A stretch of 49,276 nucleotides of DNA, from the NCBI GenBank assembly GCA_049966775.1, contig JBMFTZ010000002.1:1-49276 (forward strand), in the 5' to 3' direction. The stretch's first letter is position 1, and each line of letters opens with the position of its first letter. Origin of the DNA: JAKAWW01 sp049966775 (GTDB taxonomy: Archaea > Micrarchaeota > Micrarchaeia > Micrarchaeales > Micrarchaeaceae). A model generated the notes under the pieces. It did not search any database. It had not been told where the DNA came from and saw only the letters and a program-made list of their open reading frames with translations. Shown here in pieces: positions 1 through 7,689 of the stretch. A program made the position numbers and the translations under genes.

Positions 1-112
1 GCGGGTTTTTATCCATTTCAGAATAGTGGAACTGTGCTAATTATTGGACAACCTCGCCGCAAGCACCATTTAAGGCGAAGGCTGCGAAGCAAAAGTGCAT
101 GCTATTTTGGCA

Positions 113-128
113 CAGGCGGCGCCGCCTG
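113..128. repeat. 16-bp perfect palindrome CAGGCGGCGCCGCCTG
   Basis: Every base of this GC-rich 16-mer pairs with its mirror, so either strand could form a hairpin. It begins about 30 bases beyond the 3' end of the minus-strand tRNA-Arg. No T-run follows on the minus strand, so it is not a classical terminator. It could be a processing or pause structure for the tRNA transcript, or unrelated. Confidence 0.5.
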
Positions 129-159
129 ACTTTGCATCGCAGCATTGCTATTTTTAGTA

Positions 160-272
160 CGGATCTGGCGGGAATTTCATCACATACGCAGGATTTCGCC
201 GCGGATGCGATTTTGAACCCGCAACCGCTCGGTCCGAAGCCGAGCGCGCTATCCAAGTTGCGCCACAGATCC
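160..272 (-). tRNA. tRNA-Arg(TCG) with T-loop intron
   Basis: Read on the minus strand, acceptor GGATCTG (272-266) pairs with CAGATCC (167-161), leaving discriminator G at 160. The D-stem is GCGC/GCGC. The anticodon stem is CTCGG/CCGAG with loop CTTCGGA, giving anticodon TCG for arginine CGA codons. The T-stem GCGGG/CCCGC is interrupted: the T-loop starts TTCAAA, then 38 extra bases follow before the last loop base T and CCCGC. Removing bases 174-211 restores a normal seven-base loop TTCAAAT and a 75-base tRNA. No CCA is encoded. A scan that expects only anticodon-loop introns would miss or truncate this gene. Confidence 0.93.
174..211 (-). other. 38-nt tRNA intron at position 59/60 (T-loop)
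   Basis: The boundaries fit a bulge-helix-bulge. The outer helix is the T-stem GCGGG/CCCGC. The central 4-bp helix is TTCA (exon) with TGAA (intron). The bulges are AAA and ATT, cut after the second base of each. The intron helix TCGCAT/ATGTGA has one G-T pair. This is the motif recognised by archaeal tRNA splicing endonuclease. Introns at this site are known in several archaea and need an endonuclease of broad specificity. Confidence 0.88.
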
Positions 273-337
273 CCTATCTGTTTTGTATGCAAAAGAATAA
301 GAGGCGTTCTATTCCTATTTTAGAGCGCACTGCATAG

Positions 338-1057
338 TTACGCATTCATTTTTACAGGTATGCCAAACTTGTCAAGCGTTGTCTGCTTTATGCGCCCTAT
401 TGTGGACCAGTACCGCCTTATATGGGGCTCGAGCTTGCGCTCCTTGTAGTCGCGCCTTATCGCCTCTATGGTCTTCGAGTCGCTGGGGTAGCCCGAGCCT
501 ATGTCGATCCTTAGCTCGCGCTTCAGCTTTTCTATCTCGGCGTCTCTCGACACCTTCGCTATGATGCTTGCTGCAGACACTACCGGATACTTTGAGTCGG
601 CCTTGTGCTCCGCTATTATCTTTGTAGCCTTTATGCCCTTTGGCAGGCTCGCCTTTATGCCGGTTATCTTTGTCGGCTTTGAGCTTGACATGTTGAATCT
701 TATGCCAAACTTCTCGGCGATTATGTCCGGAGAATCAAGGTATATCTCGCCTATGTCGCTTTGCATCATGTCAAAAAGCTTCGCAAAGTGAGCGGCCTCA
801 AGCTCGTTCAGCGATATGTGGTTGCGCATGGCGTCGTTTATCTCCTCTGCGGTTATGCTGTCCACCTTTATGTCGATTGCTATCCTGCCTATCTTGTGGT
901 AGAGGTTTTTCCTTTTCTTGGCGGAGAGCAGCTTTGAGTCCCTCACGCCTATCTCGGAGAGCTTGCGCTGATGCTCCTTTTTCACTGCAACAAGACTGAG
1001 CACAAGCGGGCCGAGCACAGCGCCCCTGCCTGCCTCGTCGCCGCCGCAGATTATTAT
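338..1057 (-). CDS. rnhB: Ribonuclease HII, apparent ATA start
   Basis: This enzyme cleaves the RNA strand of RNA-DNA hybrids and removes ribonucleotides from DNA. The N-terminal catalytic signature GGDEAGRGAVLGP supplies the first acidic residues, and later segments (LYLDSPD-like and the SAASIIAKVSRD block) match the family. About 239 residues is a normal length. The start is odd. Between the in-frame TAG upstream and the DEAGRG motif there is no ATG, GTG or TTG. The first usable codons are ATA-ATA-ATC at 1057-1049, which would give a typical (M)IICGGDEAGRG start. The first GTG in frame lies after the motif and would remove the catalytic Asp and Glu. The stop of the upstream PRC-barrel gene is 17 bases away, so the two are probably co-transcribed. 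Confidence 0.9.
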   Translation of the reverse strand: MIICGGDEAGRGAVLGPLVLSLVAVKKEHQRKLSEIGVRDSKLLSAKKRKNLYHKIGRIAIDIKVDSITAEEINDAMRNHISLNELEAAHFAKLFDMMQSDIGEIYLDSPDIIAEKFGIRFNMSSSKPTKITGIKASLPKGIKATKIIAEHKADSKYPVVSAASIIAKVSRDAEIEKLKRELRIDIGSGYPSDSKTIEAIRRDYKERKLEPHIRRYWSTIGRIKQTTLDKFGIPVKMNA

Positions 1058-1074
1058 GCAACCACCATAGTGGC

Positions 1075-1335
1075 TTATGACTCTGTAATGCCCTTTCTAT
1101 CTACCATTATGTAGTCATTGACCGCAGTGATAGAATTAGCGGGCACCTTTATCTGGCCGGCTTCGGTTTTCATTCTTCCTGCGAGCTCGCTGTCAAGATT
1201 GGGCTCTATCAGTATGTTGATAAGCTTGCCAGTTACCTCACTTATTTCAGCATCGATAAACCTGCCAAGATCGAATCCGTCGCTTGTCACCACTTTCTTG
1301 CCAACCAGCTGCTTCGCAATAATATACTTCACCAT
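1075..1335 (-). CDS. PRC-barrel domain protein
   Basis: This 86-residue protein has the PRC-barrel pattern: VGKKVVTSDGFDLGRF near residue 11, then an acidic beta-rich stretch ending IMVDRKG. PRC-barrel proteins are small beta barrels found in RNA processing (RimM), photosynthetic reaction centres and many archaeal proteins of unknown role. The ATG at 1335 is preceded by GAAGGTGAAAAC, a good ribosome-binding site. It lies directly upstream of rnhB on the same strand. A second PRC-barrel gene lies at 18617-18871. The exact function is not known. Confidence 0.8.
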   Translation of the reverse strand: MVKYIIAKQLVGKKVVTSDGFDLGRFIDAEISEVTGKLINILIEPNLDSELAGRMKTEAGQIKVPANSITAVNDYIMVDRKGITES

Positions 1336-1470
1336 GTTTTCACCTTCAGTCGCTCTAATACTTATTGATGAGAAACATTAATAAAATAATGCTTTTTTGC
1401 TTTTTATCGGCATTTTGAGCAAAGTTCTGCTACAACGGCATAATCTGTTACGCAACCGCGTCGGCAAGCG

Positions 1471-1986
1471 CTAGTCTGCAAACACCTTGTTGGTTATTCC
1501 AAAGCGGCCCCTGCGGATTATACCATTGACTTCGAGCTTCTTGAGTACACGATGCACCTTTACTTTGGAAAAACCGGTTTTTATCACGATATCTGATTGC
1601 AGTATACCTTCCGGCGACTCCTTCACTATGTCGAGCACCTTGCGTTCGTCGGCACTGAGAACCATGTTTATTATGTGGGTCCTGGCGCGATCGCGCCTGA
1701 CTTTCTCTGCGGTCGCGGCTCTTCTGTACGTATTAATGCGCGCAAACGAGTTTATCGTTGCGCCGGCAAGCACAAGCAACAAGCCGCCCAGGAAAGGCAG
1801 CACAAAATTAAAAACAACCCGTATGACATTCACCCTTATGTCGTTTATCGTGTGTATCACTATGACGTTCTTGTAAAATGCGATGAGCATTGTAAAGCCT
1901 TCTATTAAGGATATTAGTAGCAGAATCACGCCGAAGACAATGAGCAGCATGGCGAAATTGACATAATGGGTTTCGCTAGAAGCCAT
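1471..1986 (-). CDS. Membrane-anchored winged-helix protein
   Basis: This 171-residue protein has two hydrophobic segments, about residues 11-35 (AMLLIVFGVILLLISLI) and 55-80 (VVFNFVLPFLGGLLLVLAGA). A basic linker with RRAATAEKVRRDRAR follows, then a C-terminal winged helix of about 65 residues (SADERKVLDIVKE, then a recognition-helix-like GFSKVKVHRVLKKLE and a wing with RRGRFG). The layout suggests a membrane-tethered DNA-binding regulator with a cytoplasmic DNA-binding domain. This is inferred from fold-level similarity to MarR/ArsR-type domains. Target and signal are unknown. It is monocistronic, with its own AT-rich upstream region. Confidence 0.72.
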   Translation of the reverse strand: MASSETHYVNFAMLLIVFGVILLLISLIEGFTMLIAFYKNVIVIHTINDIRVNVIRVVFNFVLPFLGGLLLVLAGATINSFARINTYRRAATAEKVRRDRARTHIINMVLSADERKVLDIVKESPEGILQSDIVIKTGFSKVKVHRVLKKLEVNGIIRRGRFGITNKVFAD

Positions 1987-2109
1987 GGTTTATATTTCAC
2001 GTTCAATGTTTTTAACCTTTCCGAACGCCGGCCTTTTACTGAAGGCTCGCTACGCCGCCTACCCGCTTAATGCTACCGCTATGCATAGCCGGAGAAAATG
2101 AGGAAAGGA

Positions 2110-4395
2110 CTAGCTGCACTCGCTAAAGCCGCACTTCGGGCACGTGTAGCAGCCTTCGCTGGCTATCATCACCGTACCACATTCTGGGCACTTATGCTCC
2201 TGCTCTGTAGAGAGCACGTATGTCTGCGCCTTCGCCTTTATTACTTCTATGCTCTCAGGCGGCTCGTCCTTCTGGAGATGCTTCTCCCTCAGCGCCTCTA
2301 GGCTCTTCTGCCCTGCAGGCGCATATGCCTGAAGAACTTGCGTGCTCTTCGATGCGTCTCTGTACACGGTAATGCCCTTGCAGTTTAGCTCGTATGCCAT
2401 TGTGTATACCTTGTCTATATCCTGAGGCGTGGCCCAGTTCGGGAGATTTATGGTCTTTGAAACAGCATTGTCCACGTATTTCTGGAATGCCGCCTGCATC
2501 TTGACATGCCACTCCGGAGCGATATCGTGCGCAGTTACGAAAAGCTTTCTCACTTCAAGCGGTATCTCCTCAACGTCTTGTATCGACGTCCTTCCGGCGA
2601 TCTTCTGCATCAGGTCATCTGAATAAAAGTTGTACTCCAGCGCGTATTCCTCGAATTCGTTGTTTACCTCTATCAGGTTTGAGCCGAGACTCTCCTGCAC
2701 ATTCCTCATGTACACGACTGAGAATATCGGCTCTATGCCCTGCGATGCCCCACCAGAGATTATGCTTATGGTGCCTGTCGGAGCTATTGTGGTAACGGTA
2801 GAATTCCTCAGCGGCTTGTACCCGAGGCGCGCCCAGATGCTATTGCTGAATTCGGGGAACGGCCCGCGCTCCTCTGCAAGCTCCATGCTCATCTTCCTGG
2901 CGTTTTCCGTTATGAATGACATTACTTGCTCGGCAAGCGCCAGCGCCTCGTTGCTATCGTATCTGATGCCCAACCTTATCAGCATGTCCGCCCAGCCCAT
3001 CACGCCAAGGCCTACGCGCCTTATCGCCTTGGTTACGCGATCTATTTCTGGCAGCGGGTATGCGTTTGCATCTATCACATCATCTAGGAACCTTATGGCG
3101 AGCCTTGACATGCTCTTGAGCAACTCCCAGTCTATCTCGTAGTGGCTGTTCTTCCTCTTCAGCATTTTGGATAGATTTATTGAAGCTAGGTTGCACGAAT
3201 CATATGGATAGAGCGGCTGCTCCCCACACGGGTTCGTCGATTCTATGGGGCCCATCGAAGGCACAGGATTAGAATAGCTCGAGTTCATCCTGTCTATAAA
3301 CACAACGCCAGGATCGCCGGTCTTCCATGCCATCGTAACTATGAGGTTCCATACCGCCTTTGCGTTGAGCCTCGCGGTTACCTCCCCGTTTCTTGGATTT
3401 ATCAGAGGGTAATCGGTGCCCGACTTGAGTGCGCGCATGTAAGAATCAGTAACAGCTACAGATATGTTAAAATTGCTCAGTACTCCCTCGCTCTCCTTAG
3501 CTACTATAAAATCCAATATGTTTGGATGGTCTACGCGCAATACGCCCATGTTGGCGCCGCGCCTCTTGCCGCCTTGCTTTATCTGCTCGGTTGCTGCATC
3601 GAATATCTTCATAAAAGAGATTGGTCCGGAAGCCACGCCATGCGTAGACCTTACAATATCGTTAGCTGGCCTGAGCCTTGAAAAAGCGAAACCGGTGCCG
3701 CCACCGCTTTGATGGATTATGGCAGCATACTTTACCGCATCGAATATTTCTGGTATTGAATCCCCAACTGGTAGCACGAAGCATGCGCTGAGCTGGCCCC
3801 TTTGGGTACCTGCATTCATGAGCGTTGGCGAATTAGGCATGAAGTAGAATTTTGACATGGCATCGTAGAATTCCCCTGCTGTGCGCCTCACCTCTTCATC
3901 GCTCTTGCCGTACTTTCTCTCGGAACTTGCGATGGCGTTTGCAACGCGCTCAAACATCTGCTTGGGCGTTTCTACGATCTTGCCTTCATCGTTTTTTAGC
4001 AGGTATCTAGCTGCCAACACGGTGAGCGAGTTTATCGGTACCTTCAGCTCATCAGTTGGTATGCCAAGCGAAGCGCGCAGAGCGCGCATCTGGGCATGCT
4101 TGCTTCTGTAAAGTATGTACGCCTTGGCGACGTTCGGATCGCTCTTCATCAGCACCATTTCCACTATGTCCTGGATCTCTTCAACTCCGAGCTCGCTCTT
4201 CTTCAGGTTCCTGAGTTCCTTCACCACCGCCCTTGTTACTTCCCCGGATTTGTCCCGGTTCTGCTCCTCTTCGCTACTCGGGTACACTTCAACGAACGCG
4301 CTGTATATGGCGTTCTCTATCTTCTGAGCATCAAACTGAACCTTTTCGCCAGTCCTTTTTATCACAAACTTAGGATAAAAGTCTTCATCTGCCAT
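2110..4395 (-). CDS. nrdJ: Ribonucleotide reductase, class II (B12-dependent)
   Basis: This enzyme reduces ribonucleotides to deoxyribonucleotides using adenosylcobalamin. The 761-residue protein starts with an ATP-cone (KRTGEKVQFDAQKIENAI) at about residues 10-100. The barrel carries paired redox cysteines near C205 (SACFVLPVGDS) and C401 (DSCNLASINL), and the thiyl-radical cysteine in NPCGEQ at about 388-393. A C-terminal zinc ribbon (CPECG...CPKCG, ending in a cysteine-containing tail) is typical of class II enzymes and serves rereduction. The ATG at 4395 follows GGGGATGGTGTG. A GTG one codon upstream is the alternative start. No class I small subunit or class III activase lies nearby. Confidence 0.95.
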   Translation of the reverse strand: MADEDFYPKFVIKRTGEKVQFDAQKIENAIYSAFVEVYPSSEEEQNRDKSGEVTRAVVKELRNLKKSELGVEEIQDIVEMVLMKSDPNVAKAYILYRSKHAQMRALRASLGIPTDELKVPINSLTVLAARYLLKNDEGKIVETPKQMFERVANAIASSERKYGKSDEEVRRTAGEFYDAMSKFYFMPNSPTLMNAGTQRGQLSACFVLPVGDSIPEIFDAVKYAAIIHQSGGGTGFAFSRLRPANDIVRSTHGVASGPISFMKIFDAATEQIKQGGKRRGANMGVLRVDHPNILDFIVAKESEGVLSNFNISVAVTDSYMRALKSGTDYPLINPRNGEVTARLNAKAVWNLIVTMAWKTGDPGVVFIDRMNSSYSNPVPSMGPIESTNPCGEQPLYPYDSCNLASINLSKMLKRKNSHYEIDWELLKSMSRLAIRFLDDVIDANAYPLPEIDRVTKAIRRVGLGVMGWADMLIRLGIRYDSNEALALAEQVMSFITENARKMSMELAEERGPFPEFSNSIWARLGYKPLRNSTVTTIAPTGTISIISGGASQGIEPIFSVVYMRNVQESLGSNLIEVNNEFEEYALEYNFYSDDLMQKIAGRTSIQDVEEIPLEVRKLFVTAHDIAPEWHVKMQAAFQKYVDNAVSKTINLPNWATPQDIDKVYTMAYELNCKGITVYRDASKSTQVLQAYAPAGQKSLEALREKHLQKDEPPESIEVIKAKAQTYVLSTEQEHKCPECGTVMIASEGCYTCPKCGFSECS

Positions 4396-4411
4396 CACAC
4401 CATCCCCGGTG

Positions 4412-4440
4412 TTATTTAAATCTTAACTAAACTTTAAATA
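4412..4440 (-). promoter_or_regulatory. Tandem TATA-like boxes of nrdJ
   Basis: On the minus strand TATTTAAAG (4440-4432) and ATTTAAATAA (about 4421-4412) both resemble archaeal TATA boxes. The distal box would start transcripts near 4411, leaving room for the ribosome-binding site. The proximal box would give an almost leaderless message. Confidence 0.45.
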
Positions 4441-4547
4441 GCTAAGCGCAAATTTGCACCAAAACCCATACAGATACTTATAGCATTGTAAAGGTTTTGC
4501 TGAGCTCCGTATTTAAACTATCGCACCATGCTGCACGGCATGTGCTG

Positions 4548-4985
4548 CTACTCCACCGAGTCGCACTCTACCGAAAAGTTCTTACCGAGGGTATCCCACG
4601 CCTGCTTGAGCAGATTGTGCATAGATTTGTCGACGTTGAGAAAAAGCCAGTCAAAAAATATCTTGTCGCGCGCCGCCTTAGGCATAGAGCCGAAGTTTCG
4701 CACGACCTCCTGAACATCCACATTCCTTACCTGCTTCCAGTTTGCCTTTCTCGCATTTTCAAATTCTTCCTTAAGCTCCTGCGCTTCTGATACTGCTGCA
4801 CCATCTGATATCATTTTATACGTCTGCCACGAAAACGAGGAGGAGAATGATGCGATTAGTACCCCAAGCGCCCATAGGCTTTTGTCTTCTTGCCCGTATT
4901 CAGATTCGCTCTTGGCTTGAAGTTTATGTATGTTATTTGCGATGACATCATAGTTCATTAGGTTATACTTTATCGGCATGGGCAT
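4548..4985 (-). CDS. Hypothetical protein, 145 aa
   Basis: The family is not recognised. The protein is mostly helical by composition, with a charged middle segment (EAQELKEEFENARKANWKQ) and one moderately hydrophobic stretch (LWALGVLIASFSSSFSW) around residues 37-55 that could be a single membrane segment or a buried helix. The end is short and acidic with a cysteine. It stands alone between nrdJ (same strand) and a divergent beta-sandwich gene. Its upstream region holds short inverted repeats. Confidence 0.6.
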   Translation of the reverse strand: MPMPIKYNLMNYDVIANNIHKLQAKSESEYGQEDKSLWALGVLIASFSSSFSWQTYKMISDGAAVSEAQELKEEFENARKANWKQVRNVDVQEVVRNFGSMPKAARDKIFFDWLFLNVDKSMHNLLKQAWDTLGKNFSVECDSVE

Positions 4986-4991
4986 ACACGC

Positions 4992-5007
4992 CTACAACCA
5001 CTTGTAG
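4992..5007. repeat. Inverted repeat CTACAA-CCAC-TTGTAG
   Basis: A 6-bp perfect inverted repeat with a 4-base spacer sits 7 bases upstream of the start of the 145-aa gene. GTATA/TATAC repeats follow at about 5011-5038. It could be a hairpin in the leader or an operator. There is no direct evidence for either. Confidence 0.35.
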
Positions 5008-5170
5008 ATGCGTATAGCGAGATATACGTATAACTATACTGCTTAAAGTTATAATAACCTATCATTACTGCATGTGCCACTGTAAGCTGCAATTCTATAT
5101 TTTACAACAAAAAATATTTAAATTATGTCAGTGAAGCTTATTGTGACAAGTTCTTCGCGATGGTGGAAAA

Positions 5171-5590
5171 ATGAAAATATTCAACATATTTGGCAAGAAG
5201 GATGCCGCTTCCGACCTGACGGCCGTGCTCCCATATAGGATTTCTGCGGAGATGGTTCCATACAGGATATACGCGAACAGGAACAGCTCTGCTACGATGG
5301 TGGTAAAATTGCAGAACAACACTAATGAGATTTTGCTCACCTCGCTGGTGGCCGAGCTGCCGCAGCCGCTCGGGTTCGATGAGCTCGGCGTGTCGAAGCA
5401 GAAGGAGGTGCGCCTAGGCGAGATAGCGCCTCACGATGAAAAGGAGATAAGGCTTGACATATATGGCGGGCTTAATTCAGACCCGGGCGAGTATACGGTG
5501 ACCCTTACAGCCATAGCGCACTACAGGGACTACGGCCATGTGCTCAACGCAATTAAGAAGCACACCATAGTCAACGTTGTAAATATGTGA
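5171..5590 (+). CDS. Small Ig-like beta-sandwich protein
   Basis: The 139-residue protein has alternating beta strands, with ATMVVKLQNNTNE near 40-52 and IAPHDEKEIRLDIYGG near 88-103 followed by PGEYTVTLTAIAHY. This is the pattern of CARDB- or Ig-like domains, in which a conserved GEY strand closes the sandwich. There is no signal peptide, so it is probably cytoplasmic. GGTGG five bases before the ATG sets the start. A TATA-like AAATATTTAAATT lies about 55 bases upstream. It converges exactly with the winged-helix gene at 5591. The product of 47568-47945 looks like a diverged relative. Function unknown. Confidence 0.68.
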   Translation: MKIFNIFGKKDAASDLTAVLPYRISAEMVPYRIYANRNSSATMVVKLQNNTNEILLTSLVAELPQPLGFDELGVSKQKEVRLGEIAPHDEKEIRLDIYGGLNSDPGEYTVTLTAIAHYRDYGHVLNAIKKHTIVNVVNM

Positions 5591-5941
5591 TCACTGCAGC
5601 ATTTCCTTCTTTTGGGCTTGGACCGGCTCGTTGAGCGTTGCATAGGCGCTATTGAGCATGTCTGCCAGCTTCATGCCCTTTTCAGTAAGCTTTACCTTCT
5701 TTATCTTGCCGTGCTTCTCGCTTGTCGTTATGCCAAGCTTTTCGCACTCCTTTAGGAAATTGCACGTGTGCACATATGTGGCGCCGGCCGCTTTTGCAAG
5801 CGTGGATATGTACCAGCCTTGTGCGCTATCCTTGAGCGCAAGTATTATGAGGAGCTGCTTACGCTTGAACAGCATTTCGCTCTCCTGTTCCGGCACGGGC
5901 TCTTGATCCGCAGCTTTGGATGTTTTTTCTGCTTCTGTCAT
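5591..5941 (-). CDS. Winged-helix DNA-binding protein
   Basis: The 116-residue protein has a charged, proline-containing N-terminus and then a winged helix at about 25-95. The core is LLIILALKDSAQGWYISTLAKAAGATYVHTCNFLKECEKLGI, with a wing rich in lysine (KHGKIKKVKLTEKG), as in archaeal PadR/MarR-like regulators. It converges tail to tail with the beta-sandwich gene, with no spacer. A minus-strand TTTTTATATTTTG lies about 30 bases upstream of the ATG. It is probably a transcription regulator. The target is unknown. Confidence 0.72.
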   Translation of the reverse strand: MTEAEKTSKAADQEPVPEQESEMLFKRKQLLIILALKDSAQGWYISTLAKAAGATYVHTCNFLKECEKLGITTSEKHGKIKKVKLTEKGMKLADMLNSAYATLNEPVQAQKKEMLQ

Positions 5942-6095
5942 AGTATAGCCTTGCAGGCAAAATATAAAAACGTTTTAATATATGCCAACGCTTCCCACTA
6001 ATATATCACAGTGCAACATGCAAGGGGTTTGCACCATCTTCAGAGAATGCCCTTTAAGCGCACAACGCGGCCTCCCCAAAGCGCGCTGAGAGCTC

Positions 6096-6733
6096 TTAGG
6101 CAGCGATCTTTCCGAGCTCCGTAACATGGTCTGACCCAAAAACCGCAGCGACAGAATCATATTTCTCCAATGCACCCATAGTTACTTTAAGCATAGAATA
6201 GCCCCTGTGAGCTTCTACATAAAGGTTGACCTTATTGATCATCCTTATTAGAGGAATTGCCATTGGCAGCTTTTATGCTGTTATATGTTCCAGTGAAAAG
6301 CCAGAATACTGCAAGCGCAAATCCATCTTGGTTATAATTCATAGGCACCTGGAAGATTTCAGCTACGCTTAAATCGCTGCCGATAACTTTTATGCTGTTT
6401 TATATGCGTAATCGATTGCATACTCAGCCACAGACCAATGCGCTTTGCCGAAATCAGGCCTTTGATTCCTTGGATTTTCTTTCGGGGCCTCTGTGATCAG
6501 CACACTTGGCCCTACCTTTTTGGATATATCATTTATAAGCTTTTCATAAGCGGCGGCTACGGACTTGCGGGTTATGCCTATAAAAGCAGGGGTTTGTTGC
6601 TAAATGAGCAGACCGGCGAATCCAATAAACTTGACATCTCTGATCCGTTTTTGGCTTTTTCAGGCACTGACTTCTCAAGCAAGCCGTATAGCTCACTAAG
6701 GAAGATCATGCGCTTGCCATGCATTGTATCCAT
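6096..6733 (-). pseudogene. Decayed protein-coding gene, family not identified
   Basis: The minus strand carries coding-like peptides that join end to end across three frames: GKRMIFLSELYGLLEKSVPE, then RDVKFIGFAGLLI, an in-frame TAG at 6602-6600, then QQTPAFIGITRKSVAAAYEK and on through LITEAPKENPRNQRPDFG. Next come VIGSDLSVAEIFQVPMNYNQ in a second frame and VNLYVEAHRGYSMLKVTMGA in a third, ending TAA at 6098-6096. Frames switch near 6640, 6400 and 6260. At 6401-6398 an extra AA in a run of four A's explains one shift. A copy of the same short sequence 115 bases on, without the extra AA, reads YNSIK in frame. The intact neighbours argue for gene decay rather than poor sequence, but sequencing error is not excluded. 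Confidence 0.7.
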
Positions 6734-6772
6734 CACTAAATATTGGAAACAGAAAACTAAAAATCAGATCAA

Positions 6773-7684
6773 TCATACAATAGCAACAACATCGCAGCTG
6801 TCCTTGCCTACTATCATCTCTGCCTCATGCTGCGACACTATCGCGCCGGAACTTTCTACGAGCACCGGATACGAGCTTATCGCACCTGCGCGCATAAGGT
6901 CATGGAGCGAAGAATAGAGCGCGAACCTGTCGCTAAGCACACTGCCAAGCCATCTTGCTGCAAACGGCTCTTTGCTGTATTTATCTGCGATTGCCTTTAA
7001 CAGCTTCCTTGAGTTTTCCAGCCTTACATTGGCGCTCTGCTCAAACTGGAATATCTCTTCTATATCGCCTTCGACAACCATGCCCTTTCCCTCTTTGAGC
7101 GTTGCGAAAGGCTCTACCGCGATGAGCTGCCCCTCTTCGAGCACAGTATCGTCGCCGTTGTCGTAGTTTGGAATGAATATGCCAGAATGAAGGCTGTGCA
7201 CGCCTATGCCATGGCCGCCAAGGTTCTTTATCGGCTGGAAGCCTTTGCCTTCTATCTTTGCATTGATCGCTTTTCCTATCTCGCTCACATAGGCTCCTGC
7301 TTTCACCATGCTGATGGCCTCGTCGAGCGCCTCCTTTGTCGCTTCAAGCATATTTGCATGCCTGTTGTCACTTGCGGTGCTTACCGTAAGCGCTACGTCC
7401 CCAAGCAGGCCGTCCTTTGCCGCGCCAAAATCAAGCTTCACTATGTCGCCATCCTTGAATACAAGCTCATCGTTAAGGGAGGGCGTGTAATGCGCCGCCT
7501 GACCGTTCACAGATATGTTTATAGGGAACGCGAAATCGAAGCCTTTGCTTGCCACATGCGCCTCTGCCGCGCTGGCTACGTCTATGAGCCTTGCCCCGGG
7601 CTTTACCATCTGGGCTGCTATCTTCAATGCCTCAACTGATACCTTGCCTATCTCCTTCAGCTTTTCCACATCTATTTGTTCCAT
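6773..7684 (-). CDS. map: Methionine aminopeptidase, type II-like
   Basis: This enzyme removes the N-terminal methionine from new proteins. The 303-residue protein shows the pita-bread metalloprotease ligands in order: Asp in KLDFGA, Asp in LLGDVAL, His in GGHGIG, Glu in AVEPFA and the final Glu in QHEAEMI. The insert between the last His and the C-terminal Glu matches the type II enzymes of archaea and eukaryotes. The polymerase stop codon overlaps a possible GTG start at 7693. The ATG at 7684, after TGTGATAG, is preferred. It is co-transcribed with polB. Confidence 0.94.
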   Translation of the reverse strand: MEQIDVEKLKEIGKVSVEALKIAAQMVKPGARLIDVASAAEAHVASKGFDFAFPINISVNGQAAHYTPSLNDELVFKDGDIVKLDFGAAKDGLLGDVALTVSTASDNRHANMLEATKEALDEAISMVKAGAYVSEIGKAINAKIEGKGFQPIKNLGGHGIGVHSLHSGIFIPNYDNGDDTVLEEGQLIAVEPFATLKEGKGMVVEGDIEEIFQFEQSANVRLENSRKLLKAIADKYSKEPFAARWLGSVLSDRFALYSSLHDLMRAGAISSYPVLVESSGAIVSQHEAEMIVGKDSCDVVAIV

Positions 7685-7689
7685 ATCTA

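Noticed and set aside
6438..6917. 159-codon plus-strand ORF in the gap and into map
   Set aside because: It overlaps the conserved C-terminus of methionine aminopeptidase on the other strand and runs antisense to the decayed gene. The peptide has no family features.
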